Assembly (NCBI RefSeq): GCF_000731955.1
Contig: NZ_JNCK01000001.1
Location: 2,356,001 to 2,420,000 of the forward strand
DNA: 64,000 nt
Direction: 5' to 3'
DNA from: Halomonas zincidurans B6
GTDB taxonomy: Bacteria > Pseudomonadota > Gammaproteobacteria > Pseudomonadales > Halomonadaceae
In this document: in pieces, positions 38,797 through 49,885 of the stretch
Layout of the letters: each line of letters opens with the position of its first letter
Numbering within the stretch: position 1 is the first letter of the stretch
Notes under the pieces: generated by a model
The model's input: the letters and a program-made list of their open reading frames with translations, nothing else
Database searches by the model: none
Told to the model about the DNA's origin: nothing
Position numbers and translations under genes: made by a program

Positions 38797-40563
38797 TCAA
38801 TGCGAGTGCCGGGGCACCTCGGCGCCGCGGCAGCCGACCAGGAAGTCGAAGTCGCAGCCCTCGTCGGCCTGCAGCACCCGCTCGATGTAGAGCTGACGAT
38901 ACCCGCCGCTAGCGGCGATGGTCCGCGACGCTGCGGTAGGATCCGTCTCGGCCAGCCGTGCCGCGAGCGCCGTGTCGTCAAGTTCCAGGTGCAACATGCC
39001 GGCGTAGGCGTCGAGTTCGATCCAGTCGCCGTTGCGTACCGCCGCCAGCGGCCCGCCGGCGGCGGCCTCGGGGGCGACGTGCAGCACCACGGTGCCGTAG
39101 GCGGTGCCGCTCATCCGCGCGTCCGAGATGCGCACCATGTCGGTGACGCCCCGTTCGAGCAGCTTGGCCGGCAGGCCCATGTTGCCGACCTCGGCCATGC
39201 CGTGATAGCCGCGCGGCCCGCAGTGCTTCATCACCAGTACGCTGTCGGCGCTGACCTCGAGATCGGGATCGTTGATGCGCGCCTTGTAGTCGTCGAAATC
39301 CTCGAACACCACCGCCTGGCCGCGATGGGTCATCAGCTCGGGGGTGGCGGCGGAGGGCTTCAAGACCGCGCCGTTGGGGGCGAGGTTGCCGCGCAGCACG
39401 CACATGCCGCCGTCCTCGCGCAACGGGTTGTCGAGCGGGCGGATCACTGCGTCGTTGTACAGCGGGGCGTCCTTGACGTTGTCCCACAGGGTGCGGCCGT
39501 TGACGGTCAGGGCATCCTTGTGGGGCAGGCGGTCGGCCTCGCCGAGCCGCCGCAGCACCGCGGGCAGGCCGCCGGCGTAGTAGAACTCTTCCATCAGAAA
39601 GCGCCCGGAGGGCTGCAGGTCGACGATGGTCGGCGTGCCGCGACCGATGCGCGTCCAGTCGTCCAGCGTCAGGTCCACGCCGATGCGCCCGGCGATGGCC
39701 TTGAGATGAATCACCGCGTTGGTCGAGCCGCCGATCGCGGCATTGGTGCGGATGGCGTTGTCGAACGCCTGCTTGGTCAGCACCTTGGACAGCTTGAGGT
39801 CCTCGTCGACCATCTCGACGATGCGGTTGCCGGAGAGATGCGCTAGCACGTAGCGCCGCGAGTCCACCGCCGGGATCGCGGCATTATGCGGCAATGAAAC
39901 GCCCAGCGACTCGGCCATGCAGGCCATGGTCGAGGCGGTGCCCATGGTGTTGCAGGTGCCGGCGGAGCGCGACATGCCGGCCTCGGCGGCCATGAAGTCG
40001 TGGAGCGAGAGCTTGCCCGCCTTCACCTCTTCCGAGAGCCGCCAGACCACGGTACCGGAGCCGATGTCCTTGCCCTCGTGCTTGCCGTTGAGCATCGGCC
40101 CGCCGGTGACCACGAGGGTGGGGATGTCGCAGCTCGCCGCGCCCATCAGCAGCGCCGGGGTGGTCTTGTCGCAGCCGACCAGCAGCACCACGGCGTCCAT
40201 GGGGTTGCCGCGAATCGCCTCCTCGACGTCCATGCTCGCCAGGTTGCGGGTGAACATCGCGGTGGGTCGCAGGTTGGACTCGCCGTTGGAGAACACCGGG
40301 AACTCCAGCGGGTAGCCGCCGGCTTCCAGCACGCCCTGCTTGACGTGTTCGGCAAGCTTGCGGAAATGCGCGTTGCAGGGGGTCAGTTCCGACCAGGTGT
40401 TGCAGATGCCGATGATCGGCTTGCCCTGAAACTCATGATCGGGGATGCCCTGGTTCTTCATCCAGCTGCGGTACATGAAGCCGTTCTTGTCGGCGCTGCC
40501 GAACCAGGCGGCCGAGCGTAGCGGTTTCTCTTGAGTGCGTAGCGGGCGTTTCACATTGGTCAT
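38797..40563 (-). CDS. Sugar-acid dehydratase of the IlvD/Edd family, probable L-arabinonate dehydratase
   Basis: 588 residues of the IlvD/Edd family in the pentonate dehydratase branch: RSWMKNQGIPDHEFQGKPII, IGICNTWSELTPCNAHFR, LLVGCDKTTPALLMGA, AGTCNTMGTASTMACMAE and AAIGGSTNAVIHLKAIAG. The three Cys positions would hold a [2Fe-2S] cluster, and the Lys of CDKTT carries the metal site. It should convert L-arabinonate (or a similar acid such as D-fuconate, D-galactonate or xylonate) to the 2-keto-3-deoxy acid. It directly follows araH in the same orientation. The arabinose assignment rests on this operon. Confidence 0.87.
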   Translation of the reverse strand: MTNVKRPLRTQEKPLRSAAWFGSADKNGFMYRSWMKNQGIPDHEFQGKPIIGICNTWSELTPCNAHFRKLAEHVKQGVLEAGGYPLEFPVFSNGESNLRPTAMFTRNLASMDVEEAIRGNPMDAVVLLVGCDKTTPALLMGAASCDIPTLVVTGGPMLNGKHEGKDIGSGTVVWRLSEEVKAGKLSLHDFMAAEAGMSRSAGTCNTMGTASTMACMAESLGVSLPHNAAIPAVDSRRYVLAHLSGNRIVEMVDEDLKLSKVLTKQAFDNAIRTNAAIGGSTNAVIHLKAIAGRIGVDLTLDDWTRIGRGTPTIVDLQPSGRFLMEEFYYAGGLPAVLRRLGEADRLPHKDALTVNGRTLWDNVKDAPLYNDAVIRPLDNPLREDGGMCVLRGNLAPNGAVLKPSAATPELMTHRGQAVVFEDFDDYKARINDPDLEVSADSVLVMKHCGPRGYHGMAEVGNMGLPAKLLERGVTDMVRISDARMSGTAYGTVVLHVAPEAAAGGPLAAVRNGDWIELDAYAGMLHLELDDTALAARLAETDPTAASRTIAASGGYRQLYIERVLQADEGCDFDFLVGCRGAEVPRHSH

Positions 40564-40574
40564 GAATCAGTTCC

Positions 40575-41579
40575 TTACGTCTTAGCTCGGCGGGTCTGCT
40601 TCCAGCGGTCGAAGAGTACCGCCAACAGCAGGATCGCCCCGCGCACCAGGTACTGGTAGAAGGTCGGTACGTTGAGCAGGCCCATGGCATTCTGCACGCT
40701 GCCCATGATCAGCACGCCGACCAGCACGCCGGTGATCGACGCCACCCCACCGGACAGCGACACGCCGCCCAGCACGCAGGCCGAGATCACCGCGAGTTCC
40801 AGACCCAGCGAGGTATTGGGATCGCCCAGGCCCATGCGCGAGGTGAGCAACACCCCGGCGATGCCGGCGACCACGCCCTGCAGCGCGAACACGGTGATCT
40901 TGAGTCGGCGCACGTTGACCCCGGCCAGGCTCGCCGCCTCGGCGTTGCCGCCGGTGGCCAGCACGTTGCGGCCGAAGGCGGTCAGGTTGAGCAGCACGCC
41001 GAAGATCACGAAGCACACGATCATCGTCCATACCGGCAGGGTCAGGCCCAGGAACGAGGCGCTGCCCAGGTCGAAGAACCCCGGCACGCTGATCATCACC
41101 GCGTCGCCGCCGGAGGTGATGTAGGCCAGCCCGCGCACGAACTCCATCGCCGCCAGGGTGGCGATCAGCGAGTTGATGCCGAAGCGCGCCACCACGAAGC
41201 CGTTGAAGGCGCCCACCGCGCCGCCGGCGGCCACCCCGCCGAGCACGCCGATGACCACGCTGCCCGAGGTCGAGGTGATCACCGCGGCGACGACCCCGGC
41301 GAAGGCGACGATCGAGGCCACCGACAGGTCGACCTCGCCCAGCGCCAGCACCATCATCATGGTCGTGGCGATGGTGCCGATCAGCGTCACCGAGAGCAGC
41401 AGGCCGACGATGTTGCGTCCGGTCAGAAAGTCCGGCACCAGCACCGACAGGCCGATGAACAGCAGGATGAAGATGGCGATCAGCCCGGAGGTATCGAGCA
41501 GCGTGCGCAGGACCTTGGGCAGGCCGCGCCGTCCCTCGGGCTGCGCCGCCGTTGAAGAGACGACTTTTTCACTGGACAT
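40575..41579 (-). CDS. araH: L-arabinose-type ABC transporter permease
   Basis: 334 residues with 8-10 membrane helices and the RbsC/AraH signature IATTMMMVLALGEVDLSVAS and NVLATGGNAEAASLAGVNVR. It forms the channel of a sugar ABC importer with the ATPase encoded 32 bp upstream and the AraF-like binding protein. The substrate assignment as arabinose derives from the binding protein. The stop is 11 bp before the dehydratase start. Confidence 0.88.
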   Translation of the reverse strand: MSSEKVVSSTAAQPEGRRGLPKVLRTLLDTSGLIAIFILLFIGLSVLVPDFLTGRNIVGLLLSVTLIGTIATTMMMVLALGEVDLSVASIVAFAGVVAAVITSTSGSVVIGVLGGVAAGGAVGAFNGFVVARFGINSLIATLAAMEFVRGLAYITSGGDAVMISVPGFFDLGSASFLGLTLPVWTMIVCFVIFGVLLNLTAFGRNVLATGGNAEAASLAGVNVRRLKITVFALQGVVAGIAGVLLTSRMGLGDPNTSLGLELAVISACVLGGVSLSGGVASITGVLVGVLIMGSVQNAMGLLNVPTFYQYLVRGAILLLAVLFDRWKQTRRAKT

Positions 41580-41611
41580 GGGTCATTCCTCTCTGAAAGC
41601 TTCGACGCTCG

Positions 41612-43105
41612 TCAGGCCGGCAGCGCCAGGCCCAGCAGGCGTTCGGGGGTGGCCTCGTCGCGGTCGACGATGTCGATCAGCGCACCGTCGCGCATCACGC
41701 CGATGCGGTCGCAGATCGAGCTGACCTCGGCCAGGTCGCTGGAGATCACCACCACGCTCTTGCCCTGCTCGGCGAGGTCGTAGAGCAGCGAATAGATGTC
41801 GCGGCGCGCGCCGACGTCGATGCCGCGGGTCGGCTCGTCCATCACGAACAGCTCGATCTCCTCGGCCAGCCAGCGGGCCACGATCACCTTCTGCTGGTTG
41901 CCCCCCGACAGGTTGTTGATCGGGGTCCTGGGCCCCGGGGTCTTGATGCTCAACTGGCGGATATAATCGTTGGCGTTGTCGGTCTCGCGGCGGGCATGGC
42001 GGAACACCCCCCAGCGCTTGAAGAAGCGCCGGCAACTGATGTTGAGGTTGTCGGCGACACTCGCCACCGGAAAGATGCCCTGCGACTTGCGATCCTCGGG
42101 ACACATGGCGATGCCGGCGCGGATCGCCTCGCGGGGGCTGGCGAAGCGGCGCGTGTCGCCGGCGAAGCGCACCGCGCCCTCGCTGGCCTTCTCGACGCCG
42201 CAGACCAGCCGCATCAGCTCGCTGCGCCCGGCGCCGACCAGCCCGAACAGTCCCAGCACTTCGCCACGCTTGACCTCGAAGCTGACCGGCTCGCGCACGC
42301 CGTGGCCCTTGAGACCCTCGAGGCGCATCAGCGTCTCGCCGTGCTGGCGTGGACGGTAGCCGTACACGTCGGCGATCTCGCGCCCGACCATCTCGCTGAC
42401 CAGGGTGTCGTGGTCGAGCCCGGCGAGCGAGTCGTGGGTGGCGATGTGCCGGCCGTCGCGGAACACCGTCAGCGCATCGCACATCTCGAAGACTTCCTCC
42501 ATGCGATGGGTGACGTAGAGCACCACCCGGCCTTCGTCACGCAGCCGCGCAACGATGCGCTTCAAGTGGCGGATCTCCTGCACGGACAGGCTGCTGGTGG
42601 GCTCGTCGAAGGCGATGATCCGGGTGTCGCGCAGCAACGCCCTGCCGATCTCGATCATCTGCTGCTGGCCAATCGACAGATCGCGAACTTTGGTGGCGGG
42701 GTGAATGTTCGCCTCGCCGAGATCCTCGAGCACCTTGAGCGCACGCTCGCGCAGTCGGCGGCGGTCGATGAAGCCGTGGCGCTCGGGTAACTGACCGAGC
42801 AGCAGGTTCTCGGCCACCGACAGGTTCGGCGACAGCGTCAATTCCTGATAGATGATCGCGATGCCCTGATTGAGCGCCTCGCGGGCATTGCTGAAGACGT
42901 GGCGCTCGCCGTTGATCCACAACGCCCCGGCGGTGACCTTGTTGACCCCGCTGAGCACCTTGAGCAGGGTCGACTTGCCAGCGCCGTTCTCGCCCATCAG
43001 GGCATGCACTTCGCCAGCGCGAACGTTGAAGCTGACGTCATCGAGCGCGCGCACGCCGGGAAACTCGACGGTAATGCCGTCGACGCGAAGATAGGGTTCG
43101 GACAT
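41612..43105 (-). CDS. araG: L-arabinose-type ABC transporter ATPase (two nucleotide-binding domains)
   Basis: 497 residues from ATG 43105. Two ABC modules in tandem, as in AraG/RbsA. The first has the Walker [18 protein letters not shown], signature [16 protein letters not shown] and Walker [12 protein letters not shown]. The second has [33 protein letters not shown] and [15 protein letters not shown], with the degenerate Walker A normal for this family. It energises sugar uptake with AraH and AraF. Confidence 0.92.
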   Translation of the reverse strand: MSEPYLRVDGITVEFPGVRALDDVSFNVRAGEVHALMGENGAGKSTLLKVLSGVNKVTAGALWINGERHVFSNAREALNQGIAIIYQELTLSPNLSVAENLLLGQLPERHGFIDRRRLRERALKVLEDLGEANIHPATKVRDLSIGQQQMIEIGRALLRDTRIIAFDEPTSSLSVQEIRHLKRIVARLRDEGRVVLYVTHRMEEVFEMCDALTVFRDGRHIATHDSLAGLDHDTLVSEMVGREIADVYGYRPRQHGETLMRLEGLKGHGVREPVSFEVKRGEVLGLFGLVGAGRSELMRLVCGVEKASEGAVRFAGDTRRFASPREAIRAGIAMCPEDRKSQGIFPVASVADNLNISCRRFFKRWGVFRHARRETDNANDYIRQLSIKTPGPRTPINNLSGGNQQKVIVARWLAEEIELFVMDEPTRGIDVGARRDIYSLLYDLAEQGKSVVVISSDLAEVSSICDRIGVMRDGALIDIVDRDEATPERLLGLALPA

Positions 43106-43166
43106 GGATCTAGACTCCGCAGGGATGGACAGGGCCCACGACACGCCTCGCCATGGGCCGGACGAC

Positions 43167-44162
43167 TCAGAGATTCAAGTCCTTGCGGACCTGCTCCCAG
43201 TTGTCGCGAGTCATCAGCGTACCGGTGGTCTCGGTATTGGCCGGCGGCTTCTCACCTTCGGTGATCCAAGTGTAGAGATTGTCGGCGCTCTGGCGGCCGT
43301 GCATGGTCGAACTCACCGCCACGGTGCCATAGAAACCGGTGGGCTTCTCGCGAGAGAACTCGGCGAAGGCCGCCCCCGAGCCGTTGATGCCGACCCCGAT
43401 CACCTGGTCGGGACTCAGCCCATACTGTTCGCTGGCGCGCACGCCGCCCAGCACGCTTTCTTCGTTGAGGGCATAGATCACCCAACGCTCGAAATCGCCT
43501 CGTTTGGCAAACACCGGCGAAGCAGCTGCAAAGGCACTGCTGGTGTCGGTGTTCTGTTGCGGTGCATCGAAAATGTTGGCTTTCTTGAAGCCGGACTCCA
43601 ACAGCGCGTCGGTGGCACCATCGGTGCGCGCCTTGGCGGTGGGCAGCTCATAATTGGTGATGCGCAGTGCGGCCACGTTCTCGGGATCCCAGCCGCGACG
43701 TTCCATTTCTGCGGCGATGGCATCGCCCACCTGCTGACCGATCTTGTAACCCGACATGCCCAGGTGCGGCACACCCTCCATCGGCTCGCCGTCGGCGCCC
43801 ACGAAACGGTCGTCGACGGTGACCACTTTCATGCCGTACTGCTTGGCACGGTTCATGATCGCCGGCCCCAGGCGCACGTCGGGCGGGCAGATGACGAAGC
43901 CCTGAGCGCCCTGGGAGTTCAAGTTGTCGATAGCGCTGAGCACTTGCTGGCCATCCTCGCCGGCCAGACTCACCACTTCGAAGCCCTTTTCCTCGCCGAG
44001 ATTGGTGGCGGCCTGCTGTTCGTTGATGAACCAGGCCTGTTCCGGCTTCTTGACGATGAAGCCGATCTTGACCTCGTCGTCGGCGGCCTGCGCCAGGCTG
44101 AACGCGCTCAGTGCAAGACCGGCGCCCAGCGCAAGGCGTGATAGCGTATGTGTAAATGACAT
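43167..44162 (-). CDS. araF: L-arabinose-type periplasmic binding protein
   Basis: 331 residues from ATG 44162 (AGGAGAATGCC upstream) with a signal peptide ([18 protein letters not shown]). The mature protein follows E. coli AraF closely: [68 protein letters not shown] and [10 protein letters not shown]. It binds L-arabinose, and often D-galactose or D-fucose too, and delivers it to AraGH. It is the first gene of the operon araF-araG-araH-dehydratase and is divergent from a GbpR-like LysR gene. Confidence 0.9.
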   Translation of the reverse strand: MSFTHTLSRLALGAGLALSAFSLAQAADDEVKIGFIVKKPEQAWFINEQQAATNLGEEKGFEVVSLAGEDGQQVLSAIDNLNSQGAQGFVICPPDVRLGPAIMNRAKQYGMKVVTVDDRFVGADGEPMEGVPHLGMSGYKIGQQVGDAIAAEMERRGWDPENVAALRITNYELPTAKARTDGATDALLESGFKKANIFDAPQQNTDTSSAFAAASPVFAKRGDFERWVIYALNEESVLGGVRASEQYGLSPDQVIGVGINGSGAAFAEFSREKPTGFYGTVAVSSTMHGRQSADNLYTWITEGEKPPANTETTGTLMTRDNWEQVRKDLNL

Positions 44163-44246
44163 TCGGCATTCTCCTGCCCCGAGGGCACAGATGTTGTTGT
44201 TGTGATCGGACGACGCAGCGACCGACCCTATGAGCACGCTGTGACG

Positions 44247-44404
44247 TTAGTCAGTCTATGGGTAAGCGACTAATACGCATTGCCAGACAGGGGGATATCG
44301 TTTTGTTTATCAATAAGCAAGCAGGCTTGGTCGGTTGCGCCCCATACCCACCGAATGGCCTCGATGGCTACGACTAATGTCAGGTTCGTTACGACTAAAG
44401 TCGT
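44247..44404. promoter_or_regulatory. Cluster of GACTAA half-sites between araF and the LysR regulator
   Basis: The 469-bp divergent spacer has TTAGTC at 44247-44252 and CGACTAA at 44267-44273, 44371-44377 and 44392-44398. The last belongs to the palindrome ACGACT-AA-AGTCGT (44391-44404). The second and third CGACTAA are exactly 21 bp apart, two helical turns. The pattern suits a LysR tetramer contacting a primary palindrome and secondary half-sites. The remaining spacer is AT-rich near the LysR start and holds no gene. Confidence 0.6.
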
Positions 44405-44631
44405 TCGCGGCTGGCGCCATCTCTTTTCCGTAGAACGCAGAAGCGGATGCCCTTTACCTGCTCGGGCGACTCGGCGGTCACAAGGCGGCAGACGCTCTGC
44501 GACCGACAGGTCCCGCCCGGCCGGAGCATCGCCGCAGGAAATCAGGAGGGTTGTTATTGCAGGTTAGACAGCGGCAAAGAGCACAGTTAATAATGCGCTT
44601 CACATAAAAGATATCAAAAAAGTTATCAGCG

Positions 44632-45600
44632 ATGAGAGAACAACACAGCAGGGCTGCACTAGCGCCGGACTGGTTTCTTCGCGTACGCCTGAAGTTACGC
44701 CATTTGCAGTTATTCCTGGCCCTGGAGGAGCATCGCAACCTGCACCGCGCCGCGGCCAGCCTGGCGATCAGCCAACCGGCGGCTTCCAAGCTGCTCGGCG
44801 ATCTCGAGTCCCAGCTCGGCGTCACGCTCTTCGAGCGTCATTCACGTGGGGTCACGCCCAACTGGTACGGCGAGATCGTGATCCGTCACGCCCGCAGCAT
44901 CCTTTCCGAGCTTCATCACGCCGGCAAGGAACTCAACGCCCTGCGCGCGGGCAATGCCGGCGTGGTCTCGGTGGGCACGGTGATGGCACCGGCGGTGACG
45001 ATCCTCGCCAGCGCCATCCAGCGGGTTCATCGCGAACTCCCCGGGCTCAAGGTGAGCGTCGACGTCGACGTCAGCAAGTCGCTGATTCCCCGGCTGATGG
45101 AGGGCGAATTCGATTTCGCCATCACCCGCATCCCCGAGGGCTTTCCCGCCGAGCAGTTCGTGTTCGAGGAGATCGGCGAGGAGGAGATCTGCTTCGTGTG
45201 CCGCGCAGGGCATCCGCTGGCCGGCCTGGCGATACCCGACCTGGCCGACATAGCCGCCTATTCCTGGTCGTTGCAGCCCAGCGGCGCGCTGATGCGCCAG
45301 CGTGTCGACCACCTGCTGCTGCAACACGGCGTGCTGCCGCCCGGGCAGATCATCGACACGCCGGATATCCTGGTCTCGCTGGCGCTGGTCGCCAAGTCCG
45401 ACACCCTGACCGTGACCTCGCGTCAGGTCGCCGACCTGCTGTGCGCCCCGCAACACTTTCGGCTGTTGCCGTTCAGCGAATCGTTGAGCGTCCAGCCCTA
45501 CGGGCTGGTAAGCCTGCGCAAGCAGCGCCTGTCGCCCGGCGCCGGGGCGCTGATGAGCACCCTGCGCGAACTGATCGCCCACCAGCGCCGCATGACCTGA
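44632..45600 (+). CDS. GbpR-like LysR regulator of the arabinose/galactose operon
   Basis: 322 residues. The N-terminal winged helix (LRHLQLFLALEEHRNLHRAA and ASLAISQPAASKLLGDLESQ) and the effector domain (VSVGTVMAPAVTILASAIQR, DFAITRIPEGFPAEQ, SLQPSGALMRQRVD) resemble GbpR, the LysR regulator of the galactose/arabinose binding-protein gene in Azospirillum and Agrobacterium. It is divergent from araF with symmetric half-sites between them, so it probably activates or represses the arabinose operon in response to the sugar. Its stop lies at the breakpoint of a truncated cytochrome gene. Confidence 0.85.
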   Translation: MREQHSRAALAPDWFLRVRLKLRHLQLFLALEEHRNLHRAAASLAISQPAASKLLGDLESQLGVTLFERHSRGVTPNWYGEIVIRHARSILSELHHAGKELNALRAGNAGVVSVGTVMAPAVTILASAIQRVHRELPGLKVSVDVDVSKSLIPRLMEGEFDFAITRIPEGFPAEQFVFEEIGEEEICFVCRAGHPLAGLAIPDLADIAAYSWSLQPSGALMRQRVDHLLLQHGVLPPGQIIDTPDILVSLALVAKSDTLTVTSRQVADLLCAPQHFRLLPFSESLSVQPYGLVSLRKQRLSPGAGALMSTLRELIAHQRRMT

Positions 45601-45601
45601 A

Positions 45602-46219
45602 GCGGGCGGCGCCGGCGGCGACATACAGGGCCAGACGGCGCTGGGCCCCTGGACTTTCGATACCACCGGGGTACTGGGCTACTCCGGCAGCGACGGTCAC
45701 GCCCGCGTGCGGGGGTTCCCCGAATGGATCACCCTGCCGAGCTATCAGTCCCTGGCCATGGGGCGGCTGTGGCATTTCTTCTTCGCCTGGCTGTTCGCGG
45801 GCGCCGGCGCGCTGTTCGTGGTGTACGCGCTGTTCAGCGACCACCTGAAACGTGATTTATGGCTACCCGCGTCCCAGTGGCGCGGCCTGGGGCGCGACGT
45901 TCTCGATCATCTGCGCCTGCGCTTTCATGCCAATCGCGGCGGCTACAACGGCTTGCAGAAGCTCAGCTATCTGGGAGTGCTGTTCGTGGCCCTGCCAGTG
46001 ATGATTCTGACTGGCCTGTGCATGTCGCCCACGTTCAACGCGGCGGCGCCCTGGCTACTCGACCTGTTCGGCGGTCGCCAGAGCGCGCGCTCGATTCACT
46101 TCATCGTCGCCGGTTCGTTGATCCTGTTCCTGATCGTTCATCTCGTGATGGTGCTGCTGAGCGGGCCGTTTCGGCAGGTGCGCGACATGCTGACCGGCGG
46201 CAGACGCGACGTGACGTGA
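45602..46219 (+). pseudogene. 5'-truncated cytochrome b561-domain protein
   Basis: The open frame begins without a start codon right after the LysR stop and joins the family in its second quarter (FDTTGVLGYSG, GFPEWITLPSYQSLAMGRLW, HFFFAWLFAGAG, LQKLSYLGVLFVALPVMILT, SARSIHFIVAGSLILFLIVH). The N-terminal region with the first membrane helix and its HWxN heme ligand, roughly 60-100 residues, is gone. A GTG at 45707 could start a 170-residue product with three helices, but heme binding should be impaired. Intact members reduce or accept electrons from a neighbouring molybdoenzyme; here the molybdoenzyme follows 30 bp later. Confidence 0.78.
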
Positions 46220-46249
46220 CGCCTGTCGAAAGCAGAGGGGGCACTCATC

Positions 46250-47026
46250 ATGAAACGCAATGATGCCGCATTCCATGGCCGCAGACGCTTCCTGCAACGC
46301 GCGGCGCTGAGTGTGGCGACGCTGGGATTGGCGGGTTGCGATCGGCTGTCCCGGAACGATCAGGTCGTCAAAACGCTGGGCCTGGCCGAACGGCTAAACC
46401 TGCGCGTTCAGCGCTTTCTGGCCGGCGAGCGTGGCCTGGCGCCGAAATACCCGCCATCGATGATCGACGCAACCTTCCGCCCCAACGGCTCCACCGACCC
46501 GCAAGCGCCGCGCTATCGCCAGCTCGCCGCCGGGCAGTTCCGTGACTGGCGCCTGGAGATCGGCGGGTTGGTCGACGCCCCCCTGTCACTGTCGCTCGCC
46601 GAGCTGCAGGCGATGCCGGCCAGAACCCAGATCACGCGTCACGACTGCGTCGAAGGCTGGAGTGCCATCGGCCAGTGGCGCGGCCCGCTGCTGACCGACC
46701 TGCTCGAGCGTGCCGGCGTGCAAGCCGAGGCGCGCTATGTGGTGTTTCACTGCATGGATCAGTTGGGCGGCGAGGACTATTACTACGAGAGTCTGGATCT
46801 GAGCGAAGCACGTCATCCGCAAACGATCCTAGCCTACTCGCTCAACGATGCGCCGCTACCGATCGCCAACGGCGCGCCGCTGCGGCTTCGCGCGGAGCGT
46901 CAATTGGGCTACAAGATGGCGAAATATCTCTCCGCCATCACCCTGGTCGGCGATTTCGACGACATCGCCGGTGGCAACGGCGGCTATTGGGAGGATCGCG
47001 GCTACACCTGGTATGCCGGGATATAG
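46250..47026 (+). CDS. Sulfite-oxidase-fold molybdopterin oxidoreductase, exported
   Basis: 258 residues. The N-terminus has a twin-arginine signal (GRRRFLQRAALSVATLGLAG) ending at Cys30 in a lipobox-like LAGC, so it may be Tat-exported and lipid-anchored. The Mo-binding domain has the conserved ITRHDCVEGWSAIGQWRG with Cys133 as Mo ligand, YVVFHCMDQ, HPQTILAYSLNDAPLPIANG and PLRLRAERQLGYKMAKYL. This resembles YedY/MsrP-type enzymes but is shorter. The substrate is unknown; the usual partner is the membrane cytochrome b encoded upstream, which is truncated here. Confidence 0.85.
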   Translation: MKRNDAAFHGRRRFLQRAALSVATLGLAGCDRLSRNDQVVKTLGLAERLNLRVQRFLAGERGLAPKYPPSMIDATFRPNGSTDPQAPRYRQLAAGQFRDWRLEIGGLVDAPLSLSLAELQAMPARTQITRHDCVEGWSAIGQWRGPLLTDLLERAGVQAEARYVVFHCMDQLGGEDYYYESLDLSEARHPQTILAYSLNDAPLPIANGAPLRLRAERQLGYKMAKYLSAITLVGDFDDIAGGNGGYWEDRGYTWYAGI

Positions 47027-47152
47027 CCGGCACCCGCTATCGGCATCGTCGATACGCTTGACAATCTTTCACGATCAACTGAACTCAGACGGTCGGAGCT
47101 CCCAGAAAATCAAACTTGATATCAGCCCCCTTACACGTCAGGAGCAGCCCTC

Positions 47153-47920
47153 ATGCCAGCCACACGTCATGCCATCCGCACGCTTCGCCAGGCGCTACTC
47201 GGCCTCACCATCGGTTGTCTCGCGAGCGGTGCCCTGGCAGCTCAGGACACGCCCAAGAACCTGCGCGGCACCATCACCAAGCTCAGCGGCGACGGCTTCA
47301 CCGTCGAGTCGGTTACCGACGGCAGCAGCCATCGGGTGACGATCGGCGACAACACCCGGCTCGCGGCCGTCAGTGAGAGCAGTCTCGACGAGATCGAGGA
47401 AGGCACGTTCATCGGCACGGCCAACGTGCCCGGTGAAGATGGACAACCCGCCAGGGCACTGGAAATGGTGATCTTCCCGGACTCCATGAAGGGAACCGGA
47501 GAAGGCGACTACCCTTGGGACATGCCGCGCGGCGCCACCCAGAGTGGCTCGGGTGGCGAGAAACTTGGCGGCAGCGGTAGCGGTTCGACCATGACCAATG
47601 GCACCGTCAGCGCCAGCGACGCCAAGAGCGGCGATACAGGCGGCAAGATGGGCGGCGCCTCAAGCGGCTCGACCATGACCAACGGCACCGTGGATAACGC
47701 CGCCGACGAAGACGGCATGATGACGCTGACCGTCGACTACGGCGATGGCAGCAAGCAGATCCGCGTACCGAGCGACGTCCCCACCGTAATGGTCAGCAAG
47801 GGATCCAAGGACGATCTCGAAGCGGGAGCGGCAGTCTTCGTTGCCGGCGATCTCGGTCAGGATCCGATCCAGGCCAAGGCCGTGATCGTCGGTCGTGATG
47901 GCACCGTGCCACCGATGTAA
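47153..47920 (+). CDS. Secreted DUF5666-like protein with internal repeat
   Basis: 255 residues with a signal peptide (ALLGLTIGCLASGALAAQ). The mature part has two small beta-rich modules (NLRGTITKLSGDGFTVESV at the start and MMTLTVDYGDGSKQIRVPSD near the end), separated by a Gly/Ser-rich linker in which GSTMTNGTV occurs twice. The modules look like OB-like DUF5666 units. It probably stays in the periplasm or envelope; its function is unknown. It is 126 bp downstream of the molybdoenzyme gene and may be in the same unit. Confidence 0.7.
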   Translation: MPATRHAIRTLRQALLGLTIGCLASGALAAQDTPKNLRGTITKLSGDGFTVESVTDGSSHRVTIGDNTRLAAVSESSLDEIEEGTFIGTANVPGEDGQPARALEMVIFPDSMKGTGEGDYPWDMPRGATQSGSGGEKLGGSGSGSTMTNGTVSASDAKSGDTGGKMGGASSGSTMTNGTVDNAADEDGMMTLTVDYGDGSKQIRVPSDVPTVMVSKGSKDDLEAGAAVFVAGDLGQDPIQAKAVIVGRDGTVPPM

Positions 47921-47949
47921 TTCGGCCATCGGTCCCGGGGCCGGATCAT

Positions 47950-48909
<960 letters not shown>

Positions 48910-49003
48910 TCACCTTAGCGGGGGCGCCGCGAGGGTGCCAATACCGATCCCGGCATGCCGCGATCACCCTTGGCGTATGAACCCGCCATGGCGCGGCGGG
49001 AAT

Positions 49004-49708
49004 TCACAGCCGCTCGAGGTAGGCCGTGCCGCCGAGCTGGCGCATCTGTCGCTGGATCCACTGGCTGCGCTGGAGCGTCGCCGAGGACGGCCGCGCGGCA
49101 CTGCGCTCGCGCGGGGCGGGCAGAATGGCCGCCAGCCGGCTGGCCTGGGCGATGCTGAGCTGGTCGGCGGAGACGCCGAAATAGTGCTGGGCGGCCGCTT
49201 CCAGGCCGAACACCCCGCTATCCCATTCGACGATGTTGAGATACACCTCGAGGATCCGCTGCTTGGTCCACAGCGTTTCGATGAGCACGGTGAACCAGGC
49301 TTCCAGCCCCTTGCGCAGCCAGTCGCGGCCAGTCCACAGGAACAGGTTCTTGGCGGTCTGCTGGCTGATGGTGCTCGCCCCGCGCAGGCTGTCGCCGGAT
49401 TGCCAGGCGGCGATCGCCTGGCGCAGTTGCCCGAAGTCGAAGCCGTTATGGTCGGGAAATTTCTGGTCCTCGGCGGCGATCACCGCCAGCTTGGCGTTAT
49501 CCGACAGCCGTTCCCAGGGCATCCAGGCCTGGCGAATATCCAGCGACTCGCCGTCGATCCACGCTTCCACCTTGCGCTCGACCATCACCATCGAGCCGAA
49601 CACCGGCACCACGCGAAAGAACATCACCAGGGCCAGCGAAGCGAGGACGAACGCAGCGATACCCAGCAGCAAATAGCGCAGCAGCCTGCGTGACCAGGGG
49701 TGAGACAT
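49004..49708 (-). CDS. mtgA: Monofunctional peptidoglycan glycosyltransferase
   Basis: 234 residues from ATG 49708. One N-terminal membrane helix (LLRYLLLGIAAFVLASLALV) anchors a GT51 domain with all five motifs: VIAAEDQKFPDHNGFDFGQL (catalytic Glu), GASTISQQTAKNLFL, RKGLEAWFTVLIE, KQRILEVYLNIVEW and GVFGLEAAAQHYFG. It polymerises lipid II into glycan strands at the periplasmic face. The frame continues upstream to 49798 but without conserved sequence. Confidence 0.94.
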   Translation of the reverse strand: MSHPWSRRLLRYLLLGIAAFVLASLALVMFFRVVPVFGSMVMVERKVEAWIDGESLDIRQAWMPWERLSDNAKLAVIAAEDQKFPDHNGFDFGQLRQAIAAWQSGDSLRGASTISQQTAKNLFLWTGRDWLRKGLEAWFTVLIETLWTKQRILEVYLNIVEWDSGVFGLEAAAQHYFGVSADQLSIAQASRLAAILPAPRERSAARPSSATLQRSQWIQRQMRQLGGTAYLERL

Positions 49709-49885
49709 GCAATGGCGATCCCGTGCGTGCGAAGACCCGGCGAGTATAACAACACACGCCGCCGCGGCGGCGAACGGCAACCAACGCAACGCGCCCAATC
49801 CCCATGGCGACTCAAATTCGAATACAGCATTGTGGGAGTGCGCTTGCCTTCGATGGGATGCAAGTTTCCATCGCGAAACGGGCCG

